Assembly (NCBI GenBank): GCA_948805675.1
Contig: CAQIBN010000015.1
Location: forward strand, 1-28,092
DNA: 28,092 nt
Direction of reading: 5' to 3'
DNA from: an uncultured Clostridia bacterium
GTDB taxonomy: Bacteria > Bacillota > Clostridia > TANB77 > CAG-508
Each line of letters opens with the position of its first letter. Positions within the stretch are counted from its first letter, which is position 1. The position numbers were made by a program, and so were the translations under genes. The notes under the pieces are model-generated. The model was not told the DNA's origin and did no database searches. It worked only from the letters and a program-made list of their open reading frames with translations. This document shows positions 1 to 6,643 of this stretch, piece by piece.

Positions 1-74
1 TCTGCTTTTTCTTTTGCTAATTTCTTATTACCAGGTTTAACTTTAACTCCTGTACCTTTCCATTTTGTTTTCCA
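1..74 (-). pseudogene. Integrase-like N-terminal fragment (window edge)
   Basis: Read on the minus strand in one frame, the last bases give TKWKGTGVKVKPGNKKLAKE and then run off the window. This resembles the arm-type DNA-binding domain of tyrosine integrases (aromatic and basic strand, a 'TG(V/L)KVK.GNKK' turn, then a helix). It has no start codon of its own and follows the M23 fragment directly in a different frame, so it looks like the product of a deletion joining two genes of an integrative element. The match is from memory of the family and the stretch is short, so it is a tentative call. Confidence 0.3.
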
Positions 75-255
75 GTTATAGGATGTATTCTATATCCAAA
101 TTCATTAGTTATTGTATATCCATATTCTGCTTCTATTGGCATGCAATATGTTCCATTAAATGTTAAACTACCTGTTTCGTGTAATCCATTTTCTAATCGT
201 AAATTTTTAATTTCGTTAAATATTTCACTATTAGCATTTTTATAAATATACTTTC
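22..255 (-). pseudogene. M23 peptidase remnant
   Basis: The minus-strand reading contains NEFGYRIHPITGK, the signature start of M23 (lysostaphin/LytM-type) peptidase domains, where GYRxHP(I/V)TG precedes the first zinc-binding HxGxD. Here the frame diverges straight after ITGK and stops at about position 22, before any metal ligand. Upstream the frame is closed by a TGA at about 256. It is therefore an internal fragment of about 70 codons and cannot encode an active enzyme. M23 or related hydrolases are typical of conjugative elements, where they open peptidoglycan for the transfer machinery. Together with the adjoining integrase-like fragment, this suggests a deleted integrative element. Confidence 0.5.
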
Positions 256-281
256 AAAAGATTTTCAATCATAAATTTATA

Positions 282-1739
282 CTATAGGCTAGATTTGACT
301 ATTATTCCGCCATTTGTTTGACTAATAATATCCTTATATCTATATGAATAAATAATATATTCCCTCTTATTATCAAATTTAAAAATAATACCTTTAGAAT
401 ATTGTGATTTATCTTTTTCATATTCTTCAATAATAATAGAACCATTTGTCTTTCTTAAAGTTTCAAAAGTTGTAAAAAAACCTATTCCATTACCACCATC
501 ATTTATATGAGTAGTCACTCTTTCTTTCCCAATTTTAACAAGAGTATCTATTTCAAATGGGATACCTGTATCATAAATACATATTTCAAGATAATCTAAA
601 AAATCAAATTTAATTAATATACTTCTAGTTTCAGTAGTACTATGATTTATTGCTATAATTGAATTATTAAGCATATCTGAAATTAATACCTCTAAAAGAT
701 TTATATGAATTACACCTGGAATTATGTCTTTTACACTCGTTTTAACAATAACACTATAAGCAATATTATTTTTATTACATACTAATTTAAAATACTCTAA
801 TAAATTATCAATACTTAGAATGCCAGTTTTATTTTCAACCGAAATATTATTCATCAGCTCAATTGAATATTCTTCTGATAACCCTTTTATCAAACCATTT
901 ATCTCATTTATTTTACTATCTTTAATTAAACTATTTTGAGTCTTTTTTACAAGAAATTCTAATGCAGAAATCCTCGTACTATATCTATGATTGATAGTAG
1001 CAAGAGTATCTAATTCATATTTTATACTTTTATTTATACTTTTTTCTTCCTTTAATTGATTTTGTAAATTGTTTATTGTATCTTCTTTTAGCATGCTCTT
1101 GTAATGAAGCAAAATCTTTCTTTTTATCCAGATAAAAATACTAACAATTATTAATATTAACCCCAATATATATAACTCTTTAAGAGAATTCTCTATATAC
1201 TCTCCTAAATCAGAAAAAACTATTATTACAATCCCTGATAGAAATATCACAAAATCATATGGTTCCTCCATACTATTGAAAAATGAAAGCCCATTTCTTA
1301 ATCTTTTTATACTGAAAATAAGTAAAATAGATAATGCTTCCATAAAATTAGCAAATAATAATATAATTGGATTATTATTATCAAAATTAAAAATAACTAC
1401 AAATAAAAATAAAGAAATCATTATAGATATTACATATAATATAACAGAGATTGCTAAAGCCACTAATGCTACAATTGCTAAATATAGAAATTTATATCTT
1501 GTTATATACTTAAAAACACAGATTAACATTAAATATGAAATAATAAATATTGATGAAGGATTAACATACTTACTTAAAACAGTAAGTACAATAGAGATTA
1601 TTATACAAGAAGAAAATACAATTGTCTTCTTGTTGTTATTTAATTGTTTATAATTATATATTTTAAAAAATAAATAGCTGATGCTTAAGTTTATAAAGGC
1701 ATATTTTATTAGAATATTTAAATAATCAATATAATTCAT
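282..1739 (-). CDS. AgrC-like GHKL sensor histidine kinase
   Basis: This 485-residue membrane kinase has about seven hydrophobic segments in residues 10-205, a short coiled-coil region (about 215-245) and a C-terminal GHKL ATPase domain. The likely phospho-acceptor is His251 in TINHRYSTRISALE, the place of the HDYxNxL motif of AgrC kinases. The N box is around Asn358/Asn359 (DMLNNS), the G1 motif is YDTGIPFE near 390 and the G2 motif is DGGNGIGFF near 414-422. This architecture belongs to the peptide-sensing AgrC/ComD/PlnB group. The start is supported by GGAGATG five bases upstream. It lies 120 bp downstream of a 17-codon peptide gene and in the same orientation as the Spo0A-like regulator, so the three probably form one peptide-sensing pathway; this is inference. 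No agrB-type processing gene is present. A terminator-like hairpin lies between the peptide gene and this gene, so the kinase may depend on read-through. Confidence 0.88.
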   Translation of the reverse strand: MNYIDYLNILIKYAFINLSISYLFFKIYNYKQLNNNKKTIVFSSCIIISIVLTVLSKYVNPSSIFIISYLMLICVFKYITRYKFLYLAIVALVALAISVILYVISIMISLFLFVVIFNFDNNNPIILLFANFMEALSILLIFSIKRLRNGLSFFNSMEEPYDFVIFLSGIVIIVFSDLGEYIENSLKELYILGLILIIVSIFIWIKRKILLHYKSMLKEDTINNLQNQLKEEKSINKSIKYELDTLATINHRYSTRISALEFLVKKTQNSLIKDSKINEINGLIKGLSEEYSIELMNNISVENKTGILSIDNLLEYFKLVCNKNNIAYSVIVKTSVKDIIPGVIHINLLEVLISDMLNNSIIAINHSTTETRSILIKFDFLDYLEICIYDTGIPFEIDTLVKIGKERVTTHINDGGNGIGFFTTFETLRKTNGSIIIEEYEKDKSQYSKGIIFKFDNKREYIIYSYRYKDIISQTNGGIIVKSSL

Positions 1740-1785
1740 ATATACATCTCCATAAATTTATAAGTTACCTAAAACATTTTATAGG

Positions 1786-1838
1786 AAAATTAAAAAGTAG
1801 TCAATCATTGATTTAAATAGCTTAAATCAAATGATTGA
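1786..1838 (-). terminator. Terminator after the peptide gene
   Basis: On the minus strand the arm TCAATCATTTGATTTAA pairs with TTAAATCAATGATTGA, with one bulged A and a loop of about 4 nt. CTACTTTTTAATTTT follows. It lies 24 nt after the stop of the micro-ORF, so the peptide message would be short and mostly separate from the kinase message. Confidence 0.7.
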
Positions 1839-1861
1839 CTGCCTTACTTGAATTTACTAAA

Positions 1862-1915
1862 TTATTTACACCAATATGTTAAACAATCTAATATTTTATT
1901 CCACCAATCTCCCAT
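1862..1915 (-). CDS. 17-residue putative signal peptide (micro-ORF)
   Basis: This short frame encodes MGDWWNKILDCLTYWCK. Its upstream sequence AAGGATGTGAT matches the anti-16S sequence AAGGAGGTGAT at 10 of 11 positions, with ideal spacing (ATT then ATG), which is hard to explain by chance. It lies between the response regulator and the GHKL kinase on the same strand, has a long palindrome just upstream of the ribosome site and a terminator just after. The peptide is amphipathic, has three Trp and one Tyr and two Cys (residues 11 and 16) that could form a disulphide or a ring. It has no secretion leader, and no AgrB or ABC exporter gene is nearby. Likely role by position: the ligand or autoinducer of the adjacent kinase. 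Alternatives are a small membrane-active toxin or an unprocessed peptide of delta-haemolysin type. I recognise no homologue. Confidence 0.6.
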   Translation of the reverse strand: MGDWWNKILDCLTYWCK

Positions 1916-1930
1916 AATATCACATCCTTA

Positions 1931-1970
1931 TTTTAAATTTATATATATGTATATATATATAAATTTAAAA
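1931..1970. promoter_or_regulatory. 40-bp AT palindrome upstream of the peptide gene
   Basis: The sequence is an inverted repeat of two 20-nt arms with 19 of 20 positions paired (a TTTTAAATTT outer part and a TATATATA inner part). It ends only a few bases before the AAGGATGTGAT ribosome site of the peptide gene. It could form a hairpin at the 5' end of the peptide mRNA or serve as a dyad binding site. A weak promoter candidate (TTGCTA, 17 bp, TTATAT on the minus strand) overlaps it. Confidence 0.5.
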
Positions 1971-2004
1971 TACCATCTATAGCAATTTATTTAGGTGGTA
2001 TTTT
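1967..2004 (-). terminator. Terminator of the Spo0A-like regulator
   Basis: On the minus strand AAAATACCACCTA pairs with TAGATGGTATTTT (13 bp, one G-U pair), followed by a weak T/A-rich tail. It lies about 35 nt after the regulator's stop. It could end that transcript before the peptide gene. Confidence 0.6.
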
Positions 2005-2038
2005 GAATCAATTTATATGAAAATATTGTGGAAACAAT

Positions 2039-2806
2039 TTATGATTTTAATTTTTTTACTATATAATATATAAACTCAGTAGGTGTAGGAACACCTGTAT
2101 TAAAATTAATTGGAGCTGTATAATTAGCCCTTAAGTCTTCAATTGAAGAAGTCCTCCATGTATGATTTATCGCAGTTTGAATTGCCCTACTAATACTACT
2201 AATTAATAATTTATAATGTTTTGATAAATGTTGAAAAACATTAGCATTTTGTTCGTCATTCGTTAATAAATAATAAATTGCTTCAAATAAATAATCTCTC
2301 CCCTTTAATCTGTAACTTATTCCAATTAAATCAAGTTCTTTATTAATCTTATTAGTAAGTTCTATTTTCCTTTCCTCTGGTGAGTCAATAGAAACCTCTT
2401 TCTTATAAAATGGGTTCTGTATAAGAAATAATAATGAATCTATTACCAGTTTAGGAGAATAGTCAGCTTGTCTTTTACAAAAGATTAAATCAACAAAATC
2501 TTTATGGAGTCTATCATATATAACATTAGAAACTATATTTGTAGTTACTATTACAAAAGGTTTATAATGTAAAGCCAAATTATTTAGTCCAGATAAAAAA
2601 TCAAAACCAGAACCAAGGCCATTATGTAATTCTAAGTCTAATATTATTGTATCTGGAGAGTGTTTTTTTACTAATTCAATAGCTTCTATGCTAGATTTAG
2701 TATGTGATATTAGTGAGACATTATTTACATGATTAATATAATCTTCAAATTCTTTACTTTCAATTTCATTATCTTCAATAAGTATAATTTTTATTTTTCC
2801 ATTCAT
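2039..2806 (-). CDS. Response regulator with Spo0A-type DNA-binding domain
   Basis: This is a 255-residue two-domain regulator. Residues 1-125 form a receiver: acidic pocket Glu11/Asp12, phospho-acceptor Asp57 (IILDLEL), Thr88/Thr89 and Lys111. Residues about 148-255 match the Spo0A C-terminal domain: the (I/L)G(I/V)xxxxKGxxYLxEAI helix, the SxxxRAIxxAIxxxW recognition-helix region with ISRAIQTAINHTW, and a C-terminal PTxxEFI stretch. In known Spo0A this domain binds TGTCGAA boxes. It is shorter than typical Spo0A (about 267-275 residues) and diverged, so I read it as a paralogue paired with the nearby GHKL kinase rather than the phosphorelay Spo0A itself. GAGGG before the ATG and a promoter (2827-2856) support the start. 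Agr-type systems normally use LytTR regulators, so a Spo0A-type output domain is unusual here. Target genes are unknown. Confidence 0.85.
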   Translation of the reverse strand: MNGKIKIILIEDNEIESKEFEDYINHVNNVSLISHTKSSIEAIELVKKHSPDTIILDLELHNGLGSGFDFLSGLNNLALHYKPFVIVTTNIVSNVIYDRLHKDFVDLIFCKRQADYSPKLVIDSLLFLIQNPFYKKEVSIDSPEERKIELTNKINKELDLIGISYRLKGRDYLFEAIYYLLTNDEQNANVFQHLSKHYKLLISSISRAIQTAINHTWRTSSIEDLRANYTAPINFNTGVPTPTEFIYYIVKKLKS

Positions 2807-2826
2807 ATTATTTATCCCTCAAAAAA

Positions 2827-2856
2827 ATTATACCATGAATCCACAAAAATCTACAA
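2827..2856 (-). promoter_or_regulatory. Promoter of the Spo0A-like regulator with tandem 10-bp repeats
   Basis: On the minus strand there is a TTGTAG -35-like element (2851-2856), an 18-bp spacer and a consensus TATAAT -10 (2827-2832). The -35 and spacer contain two adjoining 10-mers, TTGTAGATTT and TTGTGGATTC. They resemble the core of the Spo0A box (TTGTCGAA) and are one helical turn apart. This suggests autoregulation by the regulator encoded just downstream. The site also lies in the divergent gap to the XRE gene, so it may control both. Confidence 0.5.
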
Positions 2857-2904
2857 TAAATTAATGATATTTTTTATAGTAAATAAATTTGTGAGGTGAT
2901 TATA

Positions 2905-3144
2905 ATGAAAAGTAGCCAAAATATAAAAGAACAGATAGGCAAAAGAATTGATTTTATAAGAAATAAAAATAATATGACAAAAGAACAATTTTCAAAATTG
3001 ATAAATATAAGTGGACAACATTTAGGTAGAGTAATTAGAGGTGAAAAAGGCTTATCAATTGAAAAAATTATTGATATCTCTGAAAAAACAGGATATTCAA
3101 CAGATTACATTTTAAAAGGTATAACTGATAAAAACATAATTTAA
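2905..3144 (+). CDS. Small XRE-family HTH regulator
   Basis: The protein is 79 residues from the ATG at 2905. An upstream in-frame GTG at 2896 would overlap the ribosome site GAGGTGAT, so the later ATG is preferred. It consists almost wholly of a Cro/CI-type helix-turn-helix: IGKRIDFIRNKNNMTKEQFSKLINISGQHLGRVIRGEKGLS is the usual five-helix core. There is no ligand or dimerisation domain beyond it. It is divergent from the Spo0A-like regulator with about 100 bp between, so it may share the tandem-repeat control region. Its function is otherwise not evident; it may be a cargo regulator of the signalling locus or a relic of the mobile element whose remains lie to the left. Confidence 0.8.
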   Translation: MKSSQNIKEQIGKRIDFIRNKNNMTKEQFSKLINISGQHLGRVIRGEKGLSIEKIIDISEKTGYSTDYILKGITDKNII

Positions 3145-3341
3145 AATTTTAAAATTGTTAGAATTAATATACATATTAATTTAGAAGATATTTAGAGAAA
3201 ATAAATGTTTTCTAAGAATTATATATAATTTGACACATTTTTAATCCTTCAAAATAGATTTATTCTTTTATAGAAAAAGTTTATTCATATAATTTTTTGA
3301 AACTTTTATGAAAATATACTTTTAAAGTTTTTATACGATAA

Positions 3342-3513
3342 AGAATAATAGTGGGATGGACTTATATTCGTTTCTTAATTAATACTCATATTAACCCTGT
3401 TTAATTGTTTGTGTGCCAATTTTAAAAAAATCTGTACAATTATTTTATACAATAGGAAAGCTCTTTATTAGTTACATTTTACTCTCCATTAGAACTTTTC
3501 TATTATATAAAAT
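3342..3513. repeat. Dispersed intergenic repeat, copy A
   Basis: This is the most diverged of three related 172-bp elements (others at 5097-5268 and 9956-10128). Shared blocks are an AGAAYAATA start, TTAATTGTTTGTG, CCAATTTT followed by A-runs, CAATTATTTTATA, and a terminal dyad in which TATACAATAGGAAAG faces TTTTCTATTATATA. Its right end abuts the terminator of the M18 gene. The rest of the 3145-3565 gap is AT-rich and shows no gene. Confidence 0.75.
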
Positions 3514-3554
3514 ATTACTTTAGAAAGTAAACTTTATACTTTCTAAAGTAATAT
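3512..3554 (-). terminator. Terminator of the M18 aminopeptidase gene
   Basis: It has a perfect 18-bp stem (ATATTACTTTAGAAAGTA and its complement) with a 7-nt loop, 12 nt after the stop codon of the minus-strand M18 gene. The tail on the minus strand is the ATTTTATATAA end of repeat copy A. Confidence 0.75.
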
Positions 3555-3565
3555 CTTTATATTTT

Positions 3566-4981
3566 TTATTCATTCCAAAAAGCTTTATAGCCTCTAAAAG
3601 CTTCATATATATCAAATTTACTTGTTACTTCATATGGAGCATGCATAGATAAAACTGGAACACCACAATCAATTACATCTATTCCCTTATTAGCTAGAAT
3701 ATATGCAATGGTTCCACCACCACCAACATCTACTCTACCTAATTCTGCAATTTGATACCTAATATTATTTTTCTCAAATACATTTCTAACATATGCTACA
3801 AACTCTGCATTAGCATCAGAGCCACCAGATTTTCCTCTTGAGCCTGTATATTTACTAATTCCTATTCCATTTCCTAAGTAAGATGCATTGTTTTTTTCAG
3901 ATACAGATACATATATTGGGTCTAATCCAGCATCAACATCTGCAGATAGCATCATAGAATTACAAAATACTTTTTCTAATAAATTTGGTTTATTACAATT
4001 TAATTTATTTAATATTTCTGAAATAAATGTATCAAATACATGTGATTCCATTCCTGTATTTCCCATACTTCCGACTTCTTCTTTGTCAGATATTATACAA
4101 ACTGCTGTCTTTTTAACTTTCTCTAATTCCATTAATGCTGTTAAAGATGTATAAACACATATCTTGTCATCTTGTCCATAACCTGCAACTAGTCCTTTAT
4201 CAAATCCCATACTTCTTGCCTTAAACGCTGGAACCAGCTCTATTTCTGAACTTAAAAAGTCAACTTCTGTTATTCCATATTTTTCATTTAATATATTTAA
4301 TATATTTAATTTTACTTTTTCAGTAACATCATCTGAATCATAAGGAATACTTCCTATTAATAAATTTAAATCTTCTCCATTAATTCCCTCTTTTAATTTC
4401 TTTTCCATTTGTTCTTGTGCTAAATGTGGTAATAAATCTGTGATTGTAAAAATAGGGTCTTGTTCGTCTTCTCCTATACATATATCAATTTTTTCGCCAT
4501 TTGTCTTTACAATAACTCCATGAATTGCAAGTGGTATAGTGGTCCATTGATATTTCTTTATTCCTCCATAATAATGAGTTTTAAAATATGCAAATCCACT
4601 ATCTTCATATATAGGATTTGGTTTTAAATCTAATCTTGGAGAATCTGCATGTGCACCTATAATATTCATTCCACTTTCTATATTATCTTCACCTATTATT
4701 GCAAGATACATGCTTTTTCCACGATTAATATAATAAACTTTATCTCCTTGTTTTAATGTTTCATATTCATTTATATCTTTAAATCCATGTTCATCTGCAA
4801 TTTTTTTTGCTTCTATTATAATTTCCATTTCAGTTTTACCATTATTTAGAAATTTGATATATTCATCACAATAAGTAAATATATCTTTGTTTTGAGATTC
4901 AGCTAAACCTCTCCATCCATTCTCCTTTTTATTAAATAATTTGTCTTGTAATCTTTTTCCTTCTGATTTTATCTCTACCAT
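3566..4981 (-). CDS. M18 family aminopeptidase
   Basis: This 471-residue protein is a zinc-dependent M18 (aspartyl/lysine aminopeptidase, LAP4/ApeA-like) cytosolic exopeptidase that removes N-terminal residues from peptides. Motifs in order: GAHADSPRLDLKP near 109-121 (metal His and Asp), GQDDK, SDKEEVGSMGNTG (bridging acidic residues), SADVDAG, the glycine-rich GRVDVGGGGT and the C-terminal LSMHAPYEV with the last metal His. Length fits the clostridial members of about 460-470 residues. The start has AAAGGAG at good spacing, and an extended -10 promoter lies at 5012-5020. It is monocistronic, bounded by repeat copies A and B, and converges on the XRE gene. Confidence 0.93.
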   Translation of the reverse strand: MVEIKSEGKRLQDKLFNKKENGWRGLAESQNKDIFTYCDEYIKFLNNGKTEMEIIIEAKKIADEHGFKDINEYETLKQGDKVYYINRGKSMYLAIIGEDNIESGMNIIGAHADSPRLDLKPNPIYEDSGFAYFKTHYYGGIKKYQWTTIPLAIHGVIVKTNGEKIDICIGEDEQDPIFTITDLLPHLAQEQMEKKLKEGINGEDLNLLIGSIPYDSDDVTEKVKLNILNILNEKYGITEVDFLSSEIELVPAFKARSMGFDKGLVAGYGQDDKICVYTSLTALMELEKVKKTAVCIISDKEEVGSMGNTGMESHVFDTFISEILNKLNCNKPNLLEKVFCNSMMLSADVDAGLDPIYVSVSEKNNASYLGNGIGISKYTGSRGKSGGSDANAEFVAYVRNVFEKNNIRYQIAELGRVDVGGGGTIAYILANKGIDVIDCGVPVLSMHAPYEVTSKFDIYEAFRGYKAFWNE

Positions 4982-5011
4982 AAAAATCTCCTTTCTAATT
5001 TTGTTACGCTC

Positions 5012-5020
5012 ATTATATCA
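5012..5020 (-). promoter_or_regulatory. Extended -10 promoter for the M18 gene
   Basis: The minus strand reads TGATATAAT, an extended -10 element, about 35 bp upstream of the M18 start codon. No convincing -35 is seen, as is common with extended -10 promoters. Confidence 0.55.
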
Positions 5021-5096
5021 CTTATAATAAAAATATTCCACACTTTTATTATTCCCATATTATTTTTATGAATACCATTCCAAAACATAATATATT

Positions 5097-5268
5097 AGAA
5101 CAATAATGGATTAGATTTTTATTCATTTTTTAATTAATATCCTTACATCCCTCTATCAATTGTTCGTGTTCCAATTTTTGAAAAAATTGTGTGCAATTAT
5201 TTTATATAATAGTAAAGTTCTGTATTAGTTTTTTTTACTTTACACCAGAAATTTACTACTATATAAAA
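5097..5268. repeat. Dispersed intergenic repeat, copy B
   Basis: This element has the same layout as copies A and C. It holds a small hairpin (CAATTTTT-GA-AAAAATTG) and a long terminal dyad (TTTATATAATAGTAAAG facing ATTTACTACTATATAAA). Compared with copy C, a G-C pair in the dyad is replaced by T-A (AGGAAA/TTTCCT versus AGTAAA/TTTACT), so pairing is kept. It abuts the terminator of the M14 gene and lies upstream of the M18 promoter. Confidence 0.8.
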
Positions 5269-5293
5269 AATGCTATCAAATTAATAGCATTTT
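5267..5293 (-). terminator. Terminator of the M14 peptidase gene
   Basis: The stem AAAATGCTAT / ATAGCATTTT has a 7-nt loop, and a run of six T follows on the minus strand. It lies about 30 nt after the M14 stop codon. Confidence 0.75.
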
Positions 5294-5323
5294 CTTATAT
5301 AAATTGTAACTTAATTTAAAACT

Positions 5324-6598
5324 TTAAAGTATCATTCCCAAAACCAATATTCCTTCATTATCTGCATATATTTTATTAAACTGAGAAATTGGAAGTGGAC
5401 TTACTCCTTTTCCTGCTTCAATAGTAAATCCTGGTCTATTAAAGTCTTGAATAAACCAATCTCTATAACCTGCAAATGATGAACGATATGGAGTTTCACT
5501 TAGTGTATATCCAGAAACTCTAGAAAATTCTCTAGCTATCTCCAATGAATCTTCTGGTAAATAATCTAGAAACCTCCAATATATCTCCATTCCTTGTGTA
5601 TGATATGAAATTGTAAGTCTAAAATTGTTAATCTTTGTAAAATTATATAAAGATATAGATTCTGGTTGTGTAAGTGGTGCTAATCCTACATAATCACGTG
5701 GTGCTGGAGTTGTAAATCCTTCTGAATATTTTATTTGTCTTGCTTCTTCCCATCTTGCAGGAAATTGTAAATTTAAATCCACACCTTTTATATTAGCCTT
5801 CCATCCATTAGGAAAAGGTATAGATGGATATCTATTTGCAATTCCTTTAGCATCTTCATAAACTTCATTACCAGGTCCAACATTCCCTGTTACAATATCA
5901 ACTCCATCAGGATTCATCATTGGAACTATATATAAAGAACAATCTTCAAATATTTCTCTAGCTCTGTATCCAAATATATATGTATCCATTACATATGCTT
6001 TACTAAAATTTTCTATAAATTTCATCATCAACACAGAAGTTATCCATTCATTTGCATGGATAGATGCATTATATAGAACCTGTTTTTGTCCTCTTCCTAT
6101 TCTTATAAAGTTTATTGATTTACCTAACACACTTTCTCCAATACTTCCTTGTTCCAAAAAGGGATATACTGTTTTTAATGCCTGCATATTCATCTCTAAT
6201 ATTTGGTATGTATAACTTATATCTGTTGGAACAATACTCCCAAATGGTACTATTATTACTTCTCCTATTTGTAAATTATTAAAATTAATATATGGATTTG
6301 CTATAAATAAAAAATTTATATTTGTGTTAAATCTTTGTGCTATATTATATAAAGTATCACCTTCATTTATTACATAATAAGTATATCCATTTATATATGG
6401 AAATAACCTATTCCATGTATTTTCTCCAACTATGCCATCCTGCACTAATCCAAAATTCCTCTGAAAAGTAATAACAGCCTCTTTAGTTTTACTTCCAAAA
6501 ATACCATCAATCTCTCCATCATAAAAACCTAGCTTTTTTAATGTACTTTGAATCAACTCAACATTAGGACCTGTGTCCCCTTCTCTAAAAATACCCAT
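5324..6598 (-). CDS. LysM / peptidoglycan-binding M14 carboxypeptidase (ENP1-like)
   Basis: The 424-residue protein starts with a PG_binding_1 repeat (residues 3-65), then a LysM domain (73-118, YVINEGDTLYNIAQRF...NLQIGEVIIVP), then an M14 zinc-peptidase domain (about 130-424). Zinc ligands are His181 and Glu184 (HANE) and His333 (SYHTQG), and the general base is Glu394 (FTIEAGKG). The architecture matches gamma-D-glutamyl-(L)-meso-diaminopimelate peptidase I, which cleaves stem peptides of peptidoglycan. It has no signal peptide, as in the known sporangium-cytoplasm enzyme, so a role in the sporulating mother cell or spore is likely. It lies 45 bp after the phosphohexomutase gene. Its start codon is buried in a perfect 15-bp hairpin whose loop carries the ribosome site AGGTG, so translation or transcription entry may be controlled there. 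Confidence 0.9.
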   Translation of the reverse strand: MGIFREGDTGPNVELIQSTLKKLGFYDGEIDGIFGSKTKEAVITFQRNFGLVQDGIVGENTWNRLFPYINGYTYYVINEGDTLYNIAQRFNTNINFLFIANPYINFNNLQIGEVIIVPFGSIVPTDISYTYQILEMNMQALKTVYPFLEQGSIGESVLGKSINFIRIGRGQKQVLYNASIHANEWITSVLMMKFIENFSKAYVMDTYIFGYRAREIFEDCSLYIVPMMNPDGVDIVTGNVGPGNEVYEDAKGIANRYPSIPFPNGWKANIKGVDLNLQFPARWEEARQIKYSEGFTTPAPRDYVGLAPLTQPESISLYNFTKINNFRLTISYHTQGMEIYWRFLDYLPEDSLEIAREFSRVSGYTLSETPYRSSFAGYRDWFIQDFNRPGFTIEAGKGVSPLPISQFNKIYADNEGILVLGMIL

Positions 6599-6629
6599 AT
6601 AATCACCTATTAGTATTATATGGGTATTT
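6589..6629 (-). promoter_or_regulatory. Start-codon hairpin between the phosphohexomutase and M14 genes
   Basis: A perfect 15-bp inverted repeat (AAATACCCATATAAT and its complement) with an 11-nt loop covers the M14 start. In the mRNA, the 3' arm contains ATG GGT ATT, the first three M14 codons, and the loop contains the ribosome site AGGTG. TTTTT lies at and just after the end of the 3' arm. It could be an intrinsic terminator of the upstream gene that overlaps the next start, or a translational lock. Confidence 0.65.
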
Positions 6630-6643
6630 GCACATTTTGATAC

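Noticed and set aside
1276..1653. 125-codon open frame opposite the kinase gene
   Set aside because: It is antisense to the membrane part of a clear kinase gene, has no ribosome site and shows no domain.
2026..2035. TTGTGGAAAC at the end of the Spo0A-like gene as another regulator box
   Set aside because: It is a single site, inverted and about 110 bp upstream of the peptide gene, with no tandem partner. Chance is likely in this composition.
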